Below, piece after piece: positions 16,838-25,301 of a stretch of 64,000 nucleotides of DNA. The stretch spans positions 806,001 to 870,000 of the forward strand of contig NZ_JAUSST010000001.1 of assembly GCF_030812415.1 (NCBI RefSeq). The letters run 5' to 3'. The notes beneath the pieces are model-generated. The model made no database searches and had not been told where the DNA came from. It saw only the letters and a list, made by a program, of their open reading frames with translations. Origin of the DNA: Paenibacillus harenae (GTDB lineage: Bacteria > Bacillota > Bacilli > Paenibacillales > Paenibacillaceae). Position 1 is the stretch's first letter. The number at the start of each line of letters is the position of its first letter. The translations under genes were made by a program, and so were the position numbers.

Positions 16838-17761
16838 ATGCCGGCACATGAACAACCAGCCAGCTATCGAAGCCATAAGCGGCGTCGGATATGGGCGGGA
16901 TATCTGTTTATCCTCCCTTCTATACTAGGCATTATTATTTTCACATTAGCGCCGTTAATCTACAGTTTCTATTTAAGCTTCACGAATTGGACCGTACTGG
17001 CGCCCAAGAAATGGATCGGATTTGCGAACTACGAGAAAATATTCACGAATGACTACTTCTTCTACAAATCTTTGAAAGTAACGGCTTATTACTCGCTTGG
17101 CAGCGTAGTCGCCATCGTCGTAATCTGCTTTATCATCGCCATGCTGCTCAACTCCGCCAAACGGGCGAAAGCGTTCTTCCGCGCCGCGTTCTATTTGCCA
17201 ACCGTAATCCCGGTTCTAGCCGGCTCAATCTGTTGGATTTGGATGTTCAACGTCGACTTCGGCATTATCAATTACGCGCTTAGTTTCGTTGGCATAGATA
17301 AGCAATACTGGGTCGGCGCACCCGATTCGGTCATTCCTTCGTTAATTCTGATTGCCGTATGGGGGGCGGGCAACGTTATCGTCATCTTCATGGCCGGCAT
17401 GCAGGACGTGCCGAGACATCTGCTTGAAGCAGTGGAGATCGATGGCGGAGGCTGGTGGCGGAAGCTGCGATCGGTGACCATTCCGCTCGTGTCTCCCGTT
17501 ATTTTCTATAACGTTATATTGGCGTTCATCAATTCGCTGACCGCCTTCACGCAGACGTATGTCCTCGGACGCAACGGCGGAGGACCGAACGATTCGGCCT
17601 TATTTTATTCGTTTCTCATCTACCGCGAAGCGTTCAAGTATCAGAATATGGGTTACGCCTGCGCGCTTGCGATGGTTCTCTTCGTCATCGTCGGCTTCTT
17701 CACTTATTTGCTGTTCAAGCTCTCGTCGAGATGGGTTCATTACGAGGGAGGCGGCAAATGA
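16838..17761 (+). CDS. Sugar ABC permease (MalF/UgpA type)
   Basis: A 307-residue permease with six predicted helices. Family signs are 'GYLFILPSILGIIIFTLAPLI' as the first helix and the EAA loop 'LEAVEIDGGGWWRKLRSVTIP' near 198-218. It is preceded by GAAGGAGGCG. The stop overlaps the next start in ATGA. It forms the channel with the following permease. Confidence 0.93.
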   Translation: MPAHEQPASYRSHKRRRIWAGYLFILPSILGIIIFTLAPLIYSFYLSFTNWTVLAPKKWIGFANYEKIFTNDYFFYKSLKVTAYYSLGSVVAIVVICFIIAMLLNSAKRAKAFFRAAFYLPTVIPVLAGSICWIWMFNVDFGIINYALSFVGIDKQYWVGAPDSVIPSLILIAVWGAGNVIVIFMAGMQDVPRHLLEAVEIDGGGWWRKLRSVTIPLVSPVIFYNVILAFINSLTAFTQTYVLGRNGGGPNDSALFYSFLIYREAFKYQNMGYACALAMVLFVIVGFFTYLLFKLSSRWVHYEGGGK

Positions 17762-18591
17762 TGAATTACCGCGTGCGGGGTCAACTCGTCAATCTGTTTT
17801 TTCTAAGTCTGCTTGCTTTCTTCTTTATATTTCCGATCTATTGGATCTTGCGTTCCTCGTTGCTCGATTTCGGTGAAATTATGGATTATCCGCCGATTCT
17901 CTTTCCTGAAGCCTTCCGCTGGGAAAACTATGCGGAGGTGCTGAACCGCGTCGACTTTCTTCTCTATATCGGCAATACGTTTATTATCATCGTGCCTGTC
18001 CTGATCGGAGTAGGCCTGACGAGCAGCCTCGCGGCCTTCGGCTTTGCGCGTATTGAGTTCCCGCTCAAAAACATGTGGTTCTCGCTCGTCATCATGACCA
18101 TTTTGCTGCCGAGCATCGTCACGCTTGTTCCGACCTATATCGGGTGGGCCAAGCTTGGACTTACCGACACTTTCCTGCCGCTTATCCTGCCTGCCTTCTT
18201 CGGCGGCGGCGCGTTCAACATTTTTTTGCTGCGGCAGTTTCTTCTGACGATTCCGCGCGACTTGGACGAGTCGGCCGTCATGGATGGAGCGGGCTTCTTC
18301 ACGATCTACTCCCGCATCATCCTGCCTCTGATAAGACCGGCGCTGGTCGCCGTCTTGCTGTTCACCTTCGTTGGCGTATGGAACGACTTTCTGAATCAGC
18401 TCGTCTACTTGAACGATCAAGATATGTACACGGTGGCGCTCGGACTGTCGACGCTGCGCAGCAGCCTTACTTCGCCGATGCATCTCATAATGGCCGGTAC
18501 GATGATCATGGTCATTCCGGCAACGATCATCTTCTTATTCGGTCAGCGTTACTTCACCGAAGGCATCGCGACGACTGGGATTAAAGGATGA
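17758..18591 (+). CDS. Sugar ABC permease (MalG/AraQ type)
   Basis: A 277-residue permease with six predicted helices, EAA loop 'DESAVMDGAGFFTIYSRIILP' near 180-200 and end 'FTEGIATTGIKG'. I chose ATG 17758, which overlaps the previous stop by four bases and has GGGAGG upstream; a longer frame from 17731 lacks one. No ATPase gene follows, so a shared MsmX-type ATPase is expected. It ends the arabino-oligosaccharide locus. Confidence 0.93.
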   Translation: MMNYRVRGQLVNLFFLSLLAFFFIFPIYWILRSSLLDFGEIMDYPPILFPEAFRWENYAEVLNRVDFLLYIGNTFIIIVPVLIGVGLTSSLAAFGFARIEFPLKNMWFSLVIMTILLPSIVTLVPTYIGWAKLGLTDTFLPLILPAFFGGGAFNIFLLRQFLLTIPRDLDESAVMDGAGFFTIYSRIILPLIRPALVAVLLFTFVGVWNDFLNQLVYLNDQDMYTVALGLSTLRSSLTSPMHLIMAGTMIMVIPATIIFLFGQRYFTEGIATTGIKG

Positions 18592-18624
18592 TCCACTGAC
18601 TGGAGGAAGCCCGCCGACGCTTAT

Positions 18625-18732
18625 GATCAAGCTCCAATTTTGTAGACAATGAAAAAATCCCTATAAACTGAACTATTTAATGACAAAGCGGCAGACCAGA
18701 ATTCTGGTCTGCCGCTTCAATGCTTGAACTAT
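18625..18732. repeat. 108-bp interspersed repeat, copy B
   Basis: Matches 1485-1592 with only a few differences, including the GCGGCAGACC/GGTCTGCCGC hairpin (here a perfect inverted repeat through AATT). It ends 8 bases from the stop codon of the small gene at 18741, so in both copies the repeat sits directly behind a minus-strand gene at the edge of an AT-rich block. Confidence 0.8.
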
Positions 18733-18740
18733 CCTCTCTT

Positions 18741-19085
18741 CTATTCTCCTTCATGCCGGTATTCCCAGTCGGAATGCATGCCATCCTCAAAGAGTTCCGG
18801 CAGCAATTGAATGCCATCCATGCTAATCTCAAGACTACCGGCAATAATCTTATTCGATAAATATAAGAGAACATCGTGAATTCCGCTGTCCCTTGCGTTT
18901 TGAGCAATGAGAGCAATCGTTTGTTTCTGCTCAAGCGTGAATCCATTGAGAACCTCATTTATGTTTTCAAACTCAGAAGACTCCGGCCAGCATTGCTCTA
19001 AGATCCATCGATGATGGGAAGCGTACCTCAGAGTAACAAGATCGTCGATCATAGATTTATACTTTTCATTTGCTGTTTTATCCAT
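18741..19085 (-). CDS. Small hypothetical protein
   Basis: A 114-residue acidic, mostly helical, soluble protein with no signal peptide or membrane segment. Conserved-looking parts are 'MIDDLVTLRYASHHRWILEQC' near the start and 'GIHDVLLYLSNKI' in the middle. I do not recognise the family with confidence. ATG 19085 overlaps the end of the DedA gene by 8 bases, so it is translated as part of that operon. It has a poor ribosome binding site of its own, which fits coupling. Confidence 0.65.
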   Translation of the reverse strand: MDKTANEKYKSMIDDLVTLRYASHHRWILEQCWPESSEFENINEVLNGFTLEQKQTIALIAQNARDSGIHDVLLYLSNKIIAGSLEISMDGIQLLPELFEDGMHSDWEYRHEGE

Positions 19086-19695
19086 GGCTCTTAATGATCC
19101 GTTTACGAATAAAAATAAAGCCAAAGATAGCTAGACTTAATGCTAATAGACCATAAACCACATTAGAGTAAATGTCCATGTAACCCACGATAGTTTCCCA
19201 AGATGCTCCAACGGCAGCGCCAATATAGACAAGCCCGATATTCCAAATTAAGGATCCTATAGTCGTGAGAAAAAGGAACGGGAGAAAACTCATATGCGTA
19301 CTTCCAGCTGGGATAGAAATCAGACTGCGGATCAACGGCACCAAGCGTCCGAAGAATACGGCCCTAGCGCCATACTTATCAAACCAAGCATGTGCTTTCC
19401 GGATATCTTCGGGCTTCAGTCGTAGAATTTTACCGTAGTTTGTAATAATCGTTTCCAACCGAGCGATCGAAAACATTCTTCCGACGCCATAGAGACAGAT
19501 GGCTCCGGCTACCGAGCCAGCGGTTGCAGCCAAAATGACACCGACTATTGTCATTTCTGATGTAGTGGTCATAAACCCGCCAAATGTCAGGATGACCTCA
19601 GAAGGTATCGGGGGAAATAAGTTTTCCAATGCTATGAGTAAAAAGATGCCCAAATACCCGTAAGCGTCCATGATCTCCGTAATCCAATGTTCCAT
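19078..19695 (-). CDS. DedA-family membrane protein
   Basis: A 205-residue integral membrane protein of the DedA/VTT superfamily. Signs are 'ALENLFPPIPSEVILTFGGF' near 22-41 and 'FFGRLVPLIRSLISIPAG' near 114-131, with re-entrant loop glycine and prolines conserved. DedA proteins act in membrane homeostasis and lipid-carrier (undecaprenyl phosphate) translocation. It is in an operon below PadR and a membrane protein gene, so it may be induced by envelope stress; that is inference. Confidence 0.9.
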   Translation of the reverse strand: MEHWITEIMDAYGYLGIFLLIALENLFPPIPSEVILTFGGFMTTTSEMTIVGVILAATAGSVAGAICLYGVGRMFSIARLETIITNYGKILRLKPEDIRKAHAWFDKYGARAVFFGRLVPLIRSLISIPAGSTHMSFLPFLFLTTIGSLIWNIGLVYIGAAVGASWETIVGYMDIYSNVVYGLLALSLAIFGFIFIRKRIIKSHG

Positions 19696-19718
19696 TCGAA
19701 ATCACACTCCTTAAATTT

Positions 19719-20363
19719 TCAAAAGAAATAGTCCCTTAGTTTCCGGTAAATAAACCTGTCTAAGATTTTATACAGGATCAACAAAGCGATGAAGCATGTG
19801 CCGTAAACTGCCAATACGGTTTTCATAATTAACATAATCAGCGATAACGATACCAAAACATGATCGATCAGTACAAAGAAGAGAGCTGCAGCGATAGCCA
19901 AGAAACCGTAGCCTAGCAAATAATGGTGGCCATGAGATTCAAACGGACTCGTATATTTGGACATGGAAAGGAATTCTTTGGCTCTAAACTGGTTAATAGC
20001 TTCCTTTGCAGCCTCTTCTTTTGTCTTCCCATGCAGTTCGAGATCCGAGGAAAAATCCTCCAAATAATTCTGCAACTCCAACTTGTCCTCCCCGCTTAAC
20101 GCGAGCTGGTCGACATAGGCCCGAATATCGTTTTGCTTCCGATATATGTTGTTCATTCGAATATGTCCGACGTAGTTCATACCAGCCCAAAAAGCTGCCA
20201 ACGCAAATGATGTAAAATAGGCTATTGATAACCAAAATTGATCGCCGGGATCAAATTGTTCATCAACATAGAACGTAGCGATGCATAGCAAGCTGGAGAT
20301 GAGCAATAACCAAGCATATCTCAGTTCCCCCATACTGAATATTTTTCGTGTCAAATTCGTCAT
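19719..20363 (-). CDS. HAAS-domain-like membrane protein
   Basis: A 214-residue protein with two N-terminal helices (about 16-32, 45-62), a soluble helical middle ('RAYVDQLALSGEDKLELQNYLEDFSSDLELHGKTKEEA') that resembles the HAAS/DUF1700 module found beside PadR regulators, and two or three C-terminal helices. The function of the family is unknown, though PadR-HAAS pairs are often linked to envelope stress. It starts 17 bases after the PadR gene. Confidence 0.8.
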   Translation of the reverse strand: MTNLTRKIFSMGELRYAWLLLISSLLCIATFYVDEQFDPGDQFWLSIAYFTSFALAAFWAGMNYVGHIRMNNIYRKQNDIRAYVDQLALSGEDKLELQNYLEDFSSDLELHGKTKEEAAKEAINQFRAKEFLSMSKYTSPFESHGHHYLLGYGFLAIAAALFFVLIDHVLVSLSLIMLIMKTVLAVYGTCFIALLILYKILDRFIYRKLRDYFF

Positions 20364-20380
20364 CTTATCACCTCCGTCTT

Positions 20381-20695
20381 TTAAATGAACCGATTTACGA
20401 TCTCGGTTGTCTTCTCCCAGTCCGCAATGAATTTTTTCAGCATTCTCTGACCCTCATCGGTTACCGAATAATATTTGCGCCGTCCTCCATGGCTTTGGTC
20501 ACCCCAGTACGCTGAAATCGCTCCCTGCTTCTCCAGCCGCTTCAAGGATAAATAAAGCGTAGCTTCCTGAATTTCGAACTCTCCTTCTGTCCGTTCTTTG
20601 ATTGCTTTAGAGATTTCGTAACCATAATTGTTTTGCCGGACAAGCACTGACAGAATGAGGAGATCGATAGTTCCTTTAAGCATTTCCGCATTCAA
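20381..20695 (-). CDS. PadR-family transcriptional regulator
   Basis: A 104-residue PadR protein with the winged helix ('LLILSVLVRQNNYGYEISKAI', 'ATLYLSLKRLEKQGAISAYW', 'RRKYYSVTDEGQRML'). The TTG at 20695 gives an N-terminus M-N-A-E-M-L-K-G like other family members and sits 8 bases from GGAGG; the ATG at 20701 is only 2 bases from it. It heads an operon with a HAAS-like protein, DedA and a small protein, and a palindrome lies in front, so it is probably an autorepressor. Confidence 0.88.
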   Translation of the reverse strand: MNAEMLKGTIDLLILSVLVRQNNYGYEISKAIKERTEGEFEIQEATLYLSLKRLEKQGAISAYWGDQSHGGRRKYYSVTDEGQRMLKKFIADWEKTTEIVNRFI

Positions 20696-20716
20696 AGGCA
20701 TTACCTCCAGATCGAT

Positions 20717-20735
20717 TACTCAATTAAGTTGAGTA
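20717..20735. promoter_or_regulatory. Putative PadR operator
   Basis: Perfect arms TACTCAA and TTGAGTA are separated by TTAAG, directly before the PadR ribosome binding site. Confidence 0.5.
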
Positions 20736-21061
20736 CTTAATAATAATATGCTATTTTACTTAACGATGCAAGGTACTTTGGATAAATTTTATTATTCGTT
20801 AAAAATCCAATTTTATAAATTGCTCCTCCTGAGACAGCTCTTTGTAATGAACACATTGCTTAAACCGCTATCCAGAGCATTTACTCTTATCCGAGTTATA
20901 GCACTTTCACCCACCTGGTTTAGTTCATCGAAACAGGAAATACAAGACGAGGACAATGCAATCAATGAAGTGGTAAATCGGCAGCCTGGAAAGACGCTAC
21001 ATGGGTAAATCCTGCTTTCGTATGAAATAGGGCACTTATTCAATAGACTCATCAAATATGA
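20736..21061. other. Unassigned AT-rich region
   Basis: About 325 bases without a credible gene. Short open frames exist on both strands, but none has a ribosome binding site or recognisable domain. It probably holds the PadR promoter at the left and decayed sequence at the right. Confidence 0.5.
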
Positions 21062-21106
21062 AAAGGCGATTTGCTGACGGTGCTTTAACCGTTTACAAAT
21101 CGCCTT
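21062..21106. terminator. Putative bidirectional terminator
   Basis: AAAGGCGATTT and AAATCGCCTTT form an 11-base stem around a loop containing GGTGCTTTAACC, which can pair within itself. Confidence 0.6.
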
Positions 21107-21115
21107 TCTCCATGC

Positions 21116-21615
21116 TTATATAGTTAATTGCATATTATATAAATTCGCATAAGCGCCATCTGCTTCGGTTGGAATCTGTTTTAGAGCAGAGAGAATCTTA
21201 TGCCGCCAGTAAAACAAGGTGACATGCGTGACTTCATCGTTTAACTGCTCTGCACATTTTCTCAGAGAAAAGCCCTCAATCATGCATTCAACAAAACGAA
21301 ACCGCATATGAGGTCGCCTCGTTCGTTGCAGAGGGGTGTTCGTAAGGTATTAAACGTTTGGCGACAGGACTTACAACGGTAACGTTGACGTTTAACCTCT
21401 CCAGTGCGTATTTTTACTTCGTACTTTCCAAAGCGCACGACAGAATGGTTTTTGCAATGCGGGCAAACAAGCCCGTCTTTATGCTTCTGCTCTTGAATTT
21501 CATCAATCGCTCGAACAGGAACCGCAACTCCCTTGGTTCGTGACTGCAAAAAGCATATAAGCTCTCGCTTACCATTATCGTCTAACGTATCAGCAAGCTT
21601 AGTTGAGTAAGATTC
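21116..21615 (-). pseudogene. Frameshifted IS1595-type transposase fragment
   Basis: The first frame (21615-21280) has the N-terminal segment 'LADTLDDNGKRELICFLQS' and a zinc ribbon (CPHC...CKSC). After 'TPL' near 21331 the reading must shift to continue with 'RTRRPHMRFRFVECMIEGFS' and 'VTLFYWRHKILSALKQI'. The DDE core is missing and no start codon is left. Zinc ribbon plus this domain order fit IS1595-family transposases. Confidence 0.75.
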
Positions 21616-21698
21616 TTAATATCTCAGTTACACAGCTTTCACATAACTAAGTGACTGTGTAGTAAACGATCCCATAGCCATAAAAGTATTGCGCTTTA

Positions 21699-22610
21699 TT
21701 AGGCACGGTGGGCTTCTTCACGATCTTTTTTGCTCGTTGTCCTGCGATTGACTAAATAAATGCTTAGAAGGATAAGCACCAAGCCGGCCAGCAAGGACAT
21801 CGTGAACGGCTCGTCCAGGAACAGCGTGCCAATCAGGATCGCGATCAGCGGGATGAGAAAAGTAAACGACGCCACCTTGCTCGCTTCGCCGGAGTCCATC
21901 AGCTTATAGAAGATGATCCAGCCGATCGCGATGACGAAGATCGATATGAACGACAGCGCGATGACAAAGCCCCGGCTCCATTCCACTTCGGACCAGTTCT
22001 CAAAGCCTGAGCCGACGACCGTCATGAAAGTTCCGCCGATCAGCAACTGATTCGTCACAAGCCAGATCGGATCGACGCGCTGACTTGTTTTCTTCACGTA
22101 TATCGTGCCTAAAGCCCAGCTAAGCGCCGAACCGATCGCAAGCAATATCCCCTCCACGGAAATATGGCCCGACAACCCGCCCGCTCCGCTGCATATAACG
22201 CCGACGCCTGCAAAGCCGAGAAGGAGTCCGCCGATTTTCAATCCGTTCATCGATTCGCCTAGCCATAACCATGAAAAGATACCAACGAGCACCGGCTGCA
22301 GGAACACGATGGCCGAGAACAATCCCGAAGGCAAATAATGGAGTCCGATCGTTTGCAAGCCGTAATACAAGATGACGTTAACGATCGACGATATAACGTA
22401 AATCGGCCAAGTTTCCCTGAGACGAAGCCGCTTGATTCTCGGAATCGCGACCATCAGCAGCAAAACGCCTCCGATCACCGTTCTAATGCCCGAAAACAAT
22501 ACCGGTGGCATAAATTCCAAAGCATATTTGGATACGGGCCAATTGATTCCCCATACAATGATTAGAAAGGCGAGCAGCAAGCCCGCCTGCAGCTTTGATA
22601 GTGAAGGCAT
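21699..22610 (-). CDS. EamA/DMT-family transporter
   Basis: A 303-residue membrane protein with ten predicted helices in two EamA repeats (about 10-135 and 150-290). 'W-G-I-N-W-P-V-S-K' in the first helix and 'FLIPLIAILIGTLFLDEP' in the second repeat are typical. Members export amino acids, metabolites or drugs; the substrate is unknown. The gene appears monocistronic, ending at basic residues and with a broken transposase behind it. Confidence 0.9.
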   Translation of the reverse strand: MPSLSKLQAGLLLAFLIIVWGINWPVSKYALEFMPPVLFSGIRTVIGGVLLLMVAIPRIKRLRLRETWPIYVISSIVNVILYYGLQTIGLHYLPSGLFSAIVFLQPVLVGIFSWLWLGESMNGLKIGGLLLGFAGVGVICSGAGGLSGHISVEGILLAIGSALSWALGTIYVKKTSQRVDPIWLVTNQLLIGGTFMTVVGSGFENWSEVEWSRGFVIALSFISIFVIAIGWIIFYKLMDSGEASKVASFTFLIPLIAILIGTLFLDEPFTMSLLAGLVLILLSIYLVNRRTTSKKDREEAHRA

Positions 22611-22695
22611 ACATGTATCTCCCTGACGTCTGACTTGCCCTTGCGATAATGCAACTTCTGGTTTAGAAATCTGCCTACAACACAGATCTGTTTCA

Positions 22696-22726
22696 AAAAG
22701 AAAACCCGAAGGAAAAATCCCCGGGT
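22696..22726 (-). terminator. Terminator after the UbiD gene
   Basis: In the minus direction ACCCG...CGGGT is followed by TTTCTTTTT. Confidence 0.7.
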
Positions 22727-22738
22727 CTGCTGCGCGGA

Positions 22739-24568
22739 TTAAATCTTCAAATGCCCAAGGCTTGCTCCTTTGACGAATAACCGTTCGATGCTTTGCTCGA
22801 CCTTCGGATCGGGAATAAGCGGAGGCGCTTGATGCGGCTTGACTCTAGCATCAATAATCACATTATCGCAGGACCAATGTTTATGCTCATAGAAGCTGTT
22901 CACGCCGTAAATATCATGCGACGGATTGCTGCGTGTGAACGTCGCCCACAGGAAATTACTCATCGTCTCGCTCATAAACGTGCTGTCGTCGGCGATGATG
23001 ATGATCGGGCATGAATCAAGCGGCCCTCTCTCCGCGATCGCTTCGCCGAGGCTGGCCATCTCCTGCTTCGCGCCGTCATAATCGGTGAACGCCGCCGCTT
23101 GAAGAACGGCGATGCCCGGCATAATCATGCGCGGATTGTCATACCCGCGCAGCAGCTTGAGCGACTCCGGCGTCTCCGCGCTAAGCTCGCGTTTCTTGTC
23201 GCCATAAGCGGCGAAGACGACTTTGCTGCCGCTGTTAATGCCCGTTCCCGAATAGTCGAGCGTATCGATCGTCGTATTCGTATAGAAATGAAGGTCCCGC
23301 TTCAGATCAAGACGTTCCAATATATAAGCCAGGAAGTCGGCTTCGCGATGCGTATCGAGCGGCAGCTTCTCTTCGGCCGTTATGAACAAATATTTGGCAA
23401 GGCTTAGCTGCCCCGTTCCAAGTATCCGGTTGGCAATCGTAAGCAGCTCGGCTGGCTGCTTCACCTGTTGATAAGGCGTGTAACGCTCGCTGCCGATAGC
23501 GAACAGCAGCGGGTGAACGCCCGCGGCATCGACGGCGTGAACTTCCTTCACGCCCGGAATTTCCTGCTTGATCGCATCCCCGGTTAAATCATGAATAAGG
23601 TTGCCGAATGCCGTATCCTCTTGCGGCGGACGCCCTACGACCGTGAACGGCCAGATCGCGCCGGGCTTGGCATACGCTTTATGCACTTTCATGACAGGGA
23701 ACGGATGGGTCAGACTGTAGTAGCCAAGGTGATCGCCGAAAGGCCCTTCGGGTTTCGTCTCGCCGGGATGGATCTCGCCCGTTATGACAAAGTCGGCGTC
23801 GTTGCTAATGCAGTAACCGTCGACGTAGCTGTGGCGGAATCGCCGTCCGGCCAGCAGCCCGGCGAACGTCATTTCGCTTAGCCCTTCAGGCAGCGGCATA
23901 ACAGCCGATAGCGTGTGCGCCGGCGGACCGCCGATGAAGATGCTGACTTTGAGCGGCTGCCCTTTCCTCGTCGCCTTCTCCTGATGGATGCCGATGCCCC
24001 GGTGGATCTGATAATGAAGACCGACTTCCTTATTCATTTCGTAATCGTTGCCGCTCAGTTGAATCCGGTACATGCCGAGATTGGAATTCATGATGCCCGG
24101 TTTGTCCGGGTCCTCCGAATACACTTGCGGCAGCGTCACGAACGCGCCGCCATCCATGGGCCAGCTCTGAATGAGCGGCAAATCGGAGATGTTGATCTCG
24201 TGCAGCGCTAACGGGCTGCGCGACTTTTTGACGGGGAGCGCATTCCATGCCGCTAAGCCGGTGCCGATATTGCTGAACGGCCTCTTCAGCGCACTCATCG
24301 GATCGCTGCGCACGGCCATCACCTTCTGCACCGCATCCCATGTTTGGCGGAAGATGAACATGCTCCGCTCGGTCGTGCCGAACAGATTCGATACGGCGCG
24401 GAACTTCGTCCCCTTCACCTTCTCGAACAATAAGGCCGGACCGCCCGCCTCGAACACTTTCATATGGACGGCAGCCATCTCCAGATACGGATCCACCTCT
24501 TCCTTAATCCGCACCAGATGGCCATTTTTCTCAAGATCGATGATGCATTGCTCCAAGCTACTATACAT
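22739..24568 (-). CDS. UbiD-family decarboxylase
   Basis: A 609-residue prenylated-FMN-dependent (de)carboxylase. Typical segments are 'EINISDLPLIQSWPMDGGAFVTLP', 'YRIQLSGNDYEMNKEVGLHYQIHRGIG' (cofactor/metal site with Asn, Arg, His) and 'GEIHPGETKPEGPFGDHLGYY', which carries the catalytic Glu residues. ATG 24568 has GGAG 9 bases upstream; the longer frame does not. UbiD enzymes need UbiX to make the cofactor, and no ubiX is in this window. It is divergent from a PadR regulator, a class that often controls phenolic acid decarboxylation, so an aromatic acid substrate is plausible. Confidence 0.92.
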   Translation of the reverse strand: MYSSLEQCIIDLEKNGHLVRIKEEVDPYLEMAAVHMKVFEAGGPALLFEKVKGTKFRAVSNLFGTTERSMFIFRQTWDAVQKVMAVRSDPMSALKRPFSNIGTGLAAWNALPVKKSRSPLALHEINISDLPLIQSWPMDGGAFVTLPQVYSEDPDKPGIMNSNLGMYRIQLSGNDYEMNKEVGLHYQIHRGIGIHQEKATRKGQPLKVSIFIGGPPAHTLSAVMPLPEGLSEMTFAGLLAGRRFRHSYVDGYCISNDADFVITGEIHPGETKPEGPFGDHLGYYSLTHPFPVMKVHKAYAKPGAIWPFTVVGRPPQEDTAFGNLIHDLTGDAIKQEIPGVKEVHAVDAAGVHPLLFAIGSERYTPYQQVKQPAELLTIANRILGTGQLSLAKYLFITAEEKLPLDTHREADFLAYILERLDLKRDLHFYTNTTIDTLDYSGTGINSGSKVVFAAYGDKKRELSAETPESLKLLRGYDNPRMIMPGIAVLQAAAFTDYDGAKQEMASLGEAIAERGPLDSCPIIIIADDSTFMSETMSNFLWATFTRSNPSHDIYGVNSFYEHKHWSCDNVIIDARVKPHQAPPLIPDPKVEQSIERLFVKGASLGHLKI

Positions 24569-24680
24569 AGGAAAAACTCCATTCTTCGCTTCTTGTCCTG
24601 CTACTTGTCCCAGTATACCAACCAATCGGCGCAAAATGAAGGTTTATCCAGACAAGCATACAATGTTCACAATTGAATAC

Positions 24681-24691
24681 ACCTATTAGGT
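24681..24691. promoter_or_regulatory. Dyad in the ubiD/padR divergent region
   Basis: ACCTATTAGGT lies between the two divergent starts, just upstream of a -10-like TATGGT at 24691. It is a candidate PadR operator, short and unproven. Confidence 0.35.
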
Positions 24692-24737
24692 ATGGTAGAC
24701 TGGAGTCGGTTTCAAGAACAGGAAGGTAGCGGGTGCG

Positions 24738-25301
24738 ATGGAATTTGTCATTTTAGGCTTTCTCATGCTGAAACAACTAACGCAATATGATCTCAAGAGC
24801 GCCTTGGAGCGCAAAGCGTCTCCGTTCTTCAGCGCAAGCCTCGGAAGCATTCAGGCAGCGCTTAAGAAGCTTGAAAGCAATGGCCATATCGCCGTCAACG
24901 AAGTGACCGAAGGAAAGCGGCATAAGAAGCTGTATCGCATAACGGAGGCTGGCCGAGCGCATTTCCTTGAATGGATGATGTCGCCTATCGCGCCGAGCCG
25001 GCTGGAAAACGATGCACCGACGAAGCTGTTTTTTCTAGGCGTGATGAAGCCCCCCGAGAGGCATGTCATTATCGGGGCCATTACGGAGCAGCTCAGAACT
25101 GTCGTCTCGGAGTATGAGCAATACGAAAGCGCCATTCAACGATCGGCAAAGCCTCCGGGTTATGAACAAATCGCTTTATTTCAAATGAAGACGCTTGAGC
25201 TAGGCACTTACTACTATAGAAACATGCTGATTTGGTTCGAAAATCTGCTTGCCCAAATGGGGGAGAACGATCATGTTCCGCAGCCGAATACTGAATTATA
25301 A
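24738..25301 (+). CDS. PadR-family regulator with C-terminal effector domain
   Basis: A 187-residue PadR subfamily-1 protein: winged helix in residues 1-80 ('LKSALERKASPFFSASLGSI', 'RHKKLYRITEAGRAHFLEW') and an alpha-helical C-terminal domain (Vir_act_alpha_C type) to about 180. Divergent from the UbiD gene and overlapping the hydrolase gene by 29 bases. PadR in Bacillus represses a phenolic acid decarboxylase; an analogous role for UbiD here is inference from position. Confidence 0.88.
   Translation: MEFVILGFLMLKQLTQYDLKSALERKASPFFSASLGSIQAALKKLESNGHIAVNEVTEGKRHKKLYRITEAGRAHFLEWMMSPIAPSRLENDAPTKLFFLGVMKPPERHVIIGAITEQLRTVVSEYEQYESAIQRSAKPPGYEQIALFQMKTLELGTYYYRNMLIWFENLLAQMGENDHVPQPNTEL

Noticed and set aside
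20748..21008. Possible 86-aa gene between PadR and the terminator
   Set aside because: No ribosome binding site, no domain, and an equally long frame exists on the other strand.
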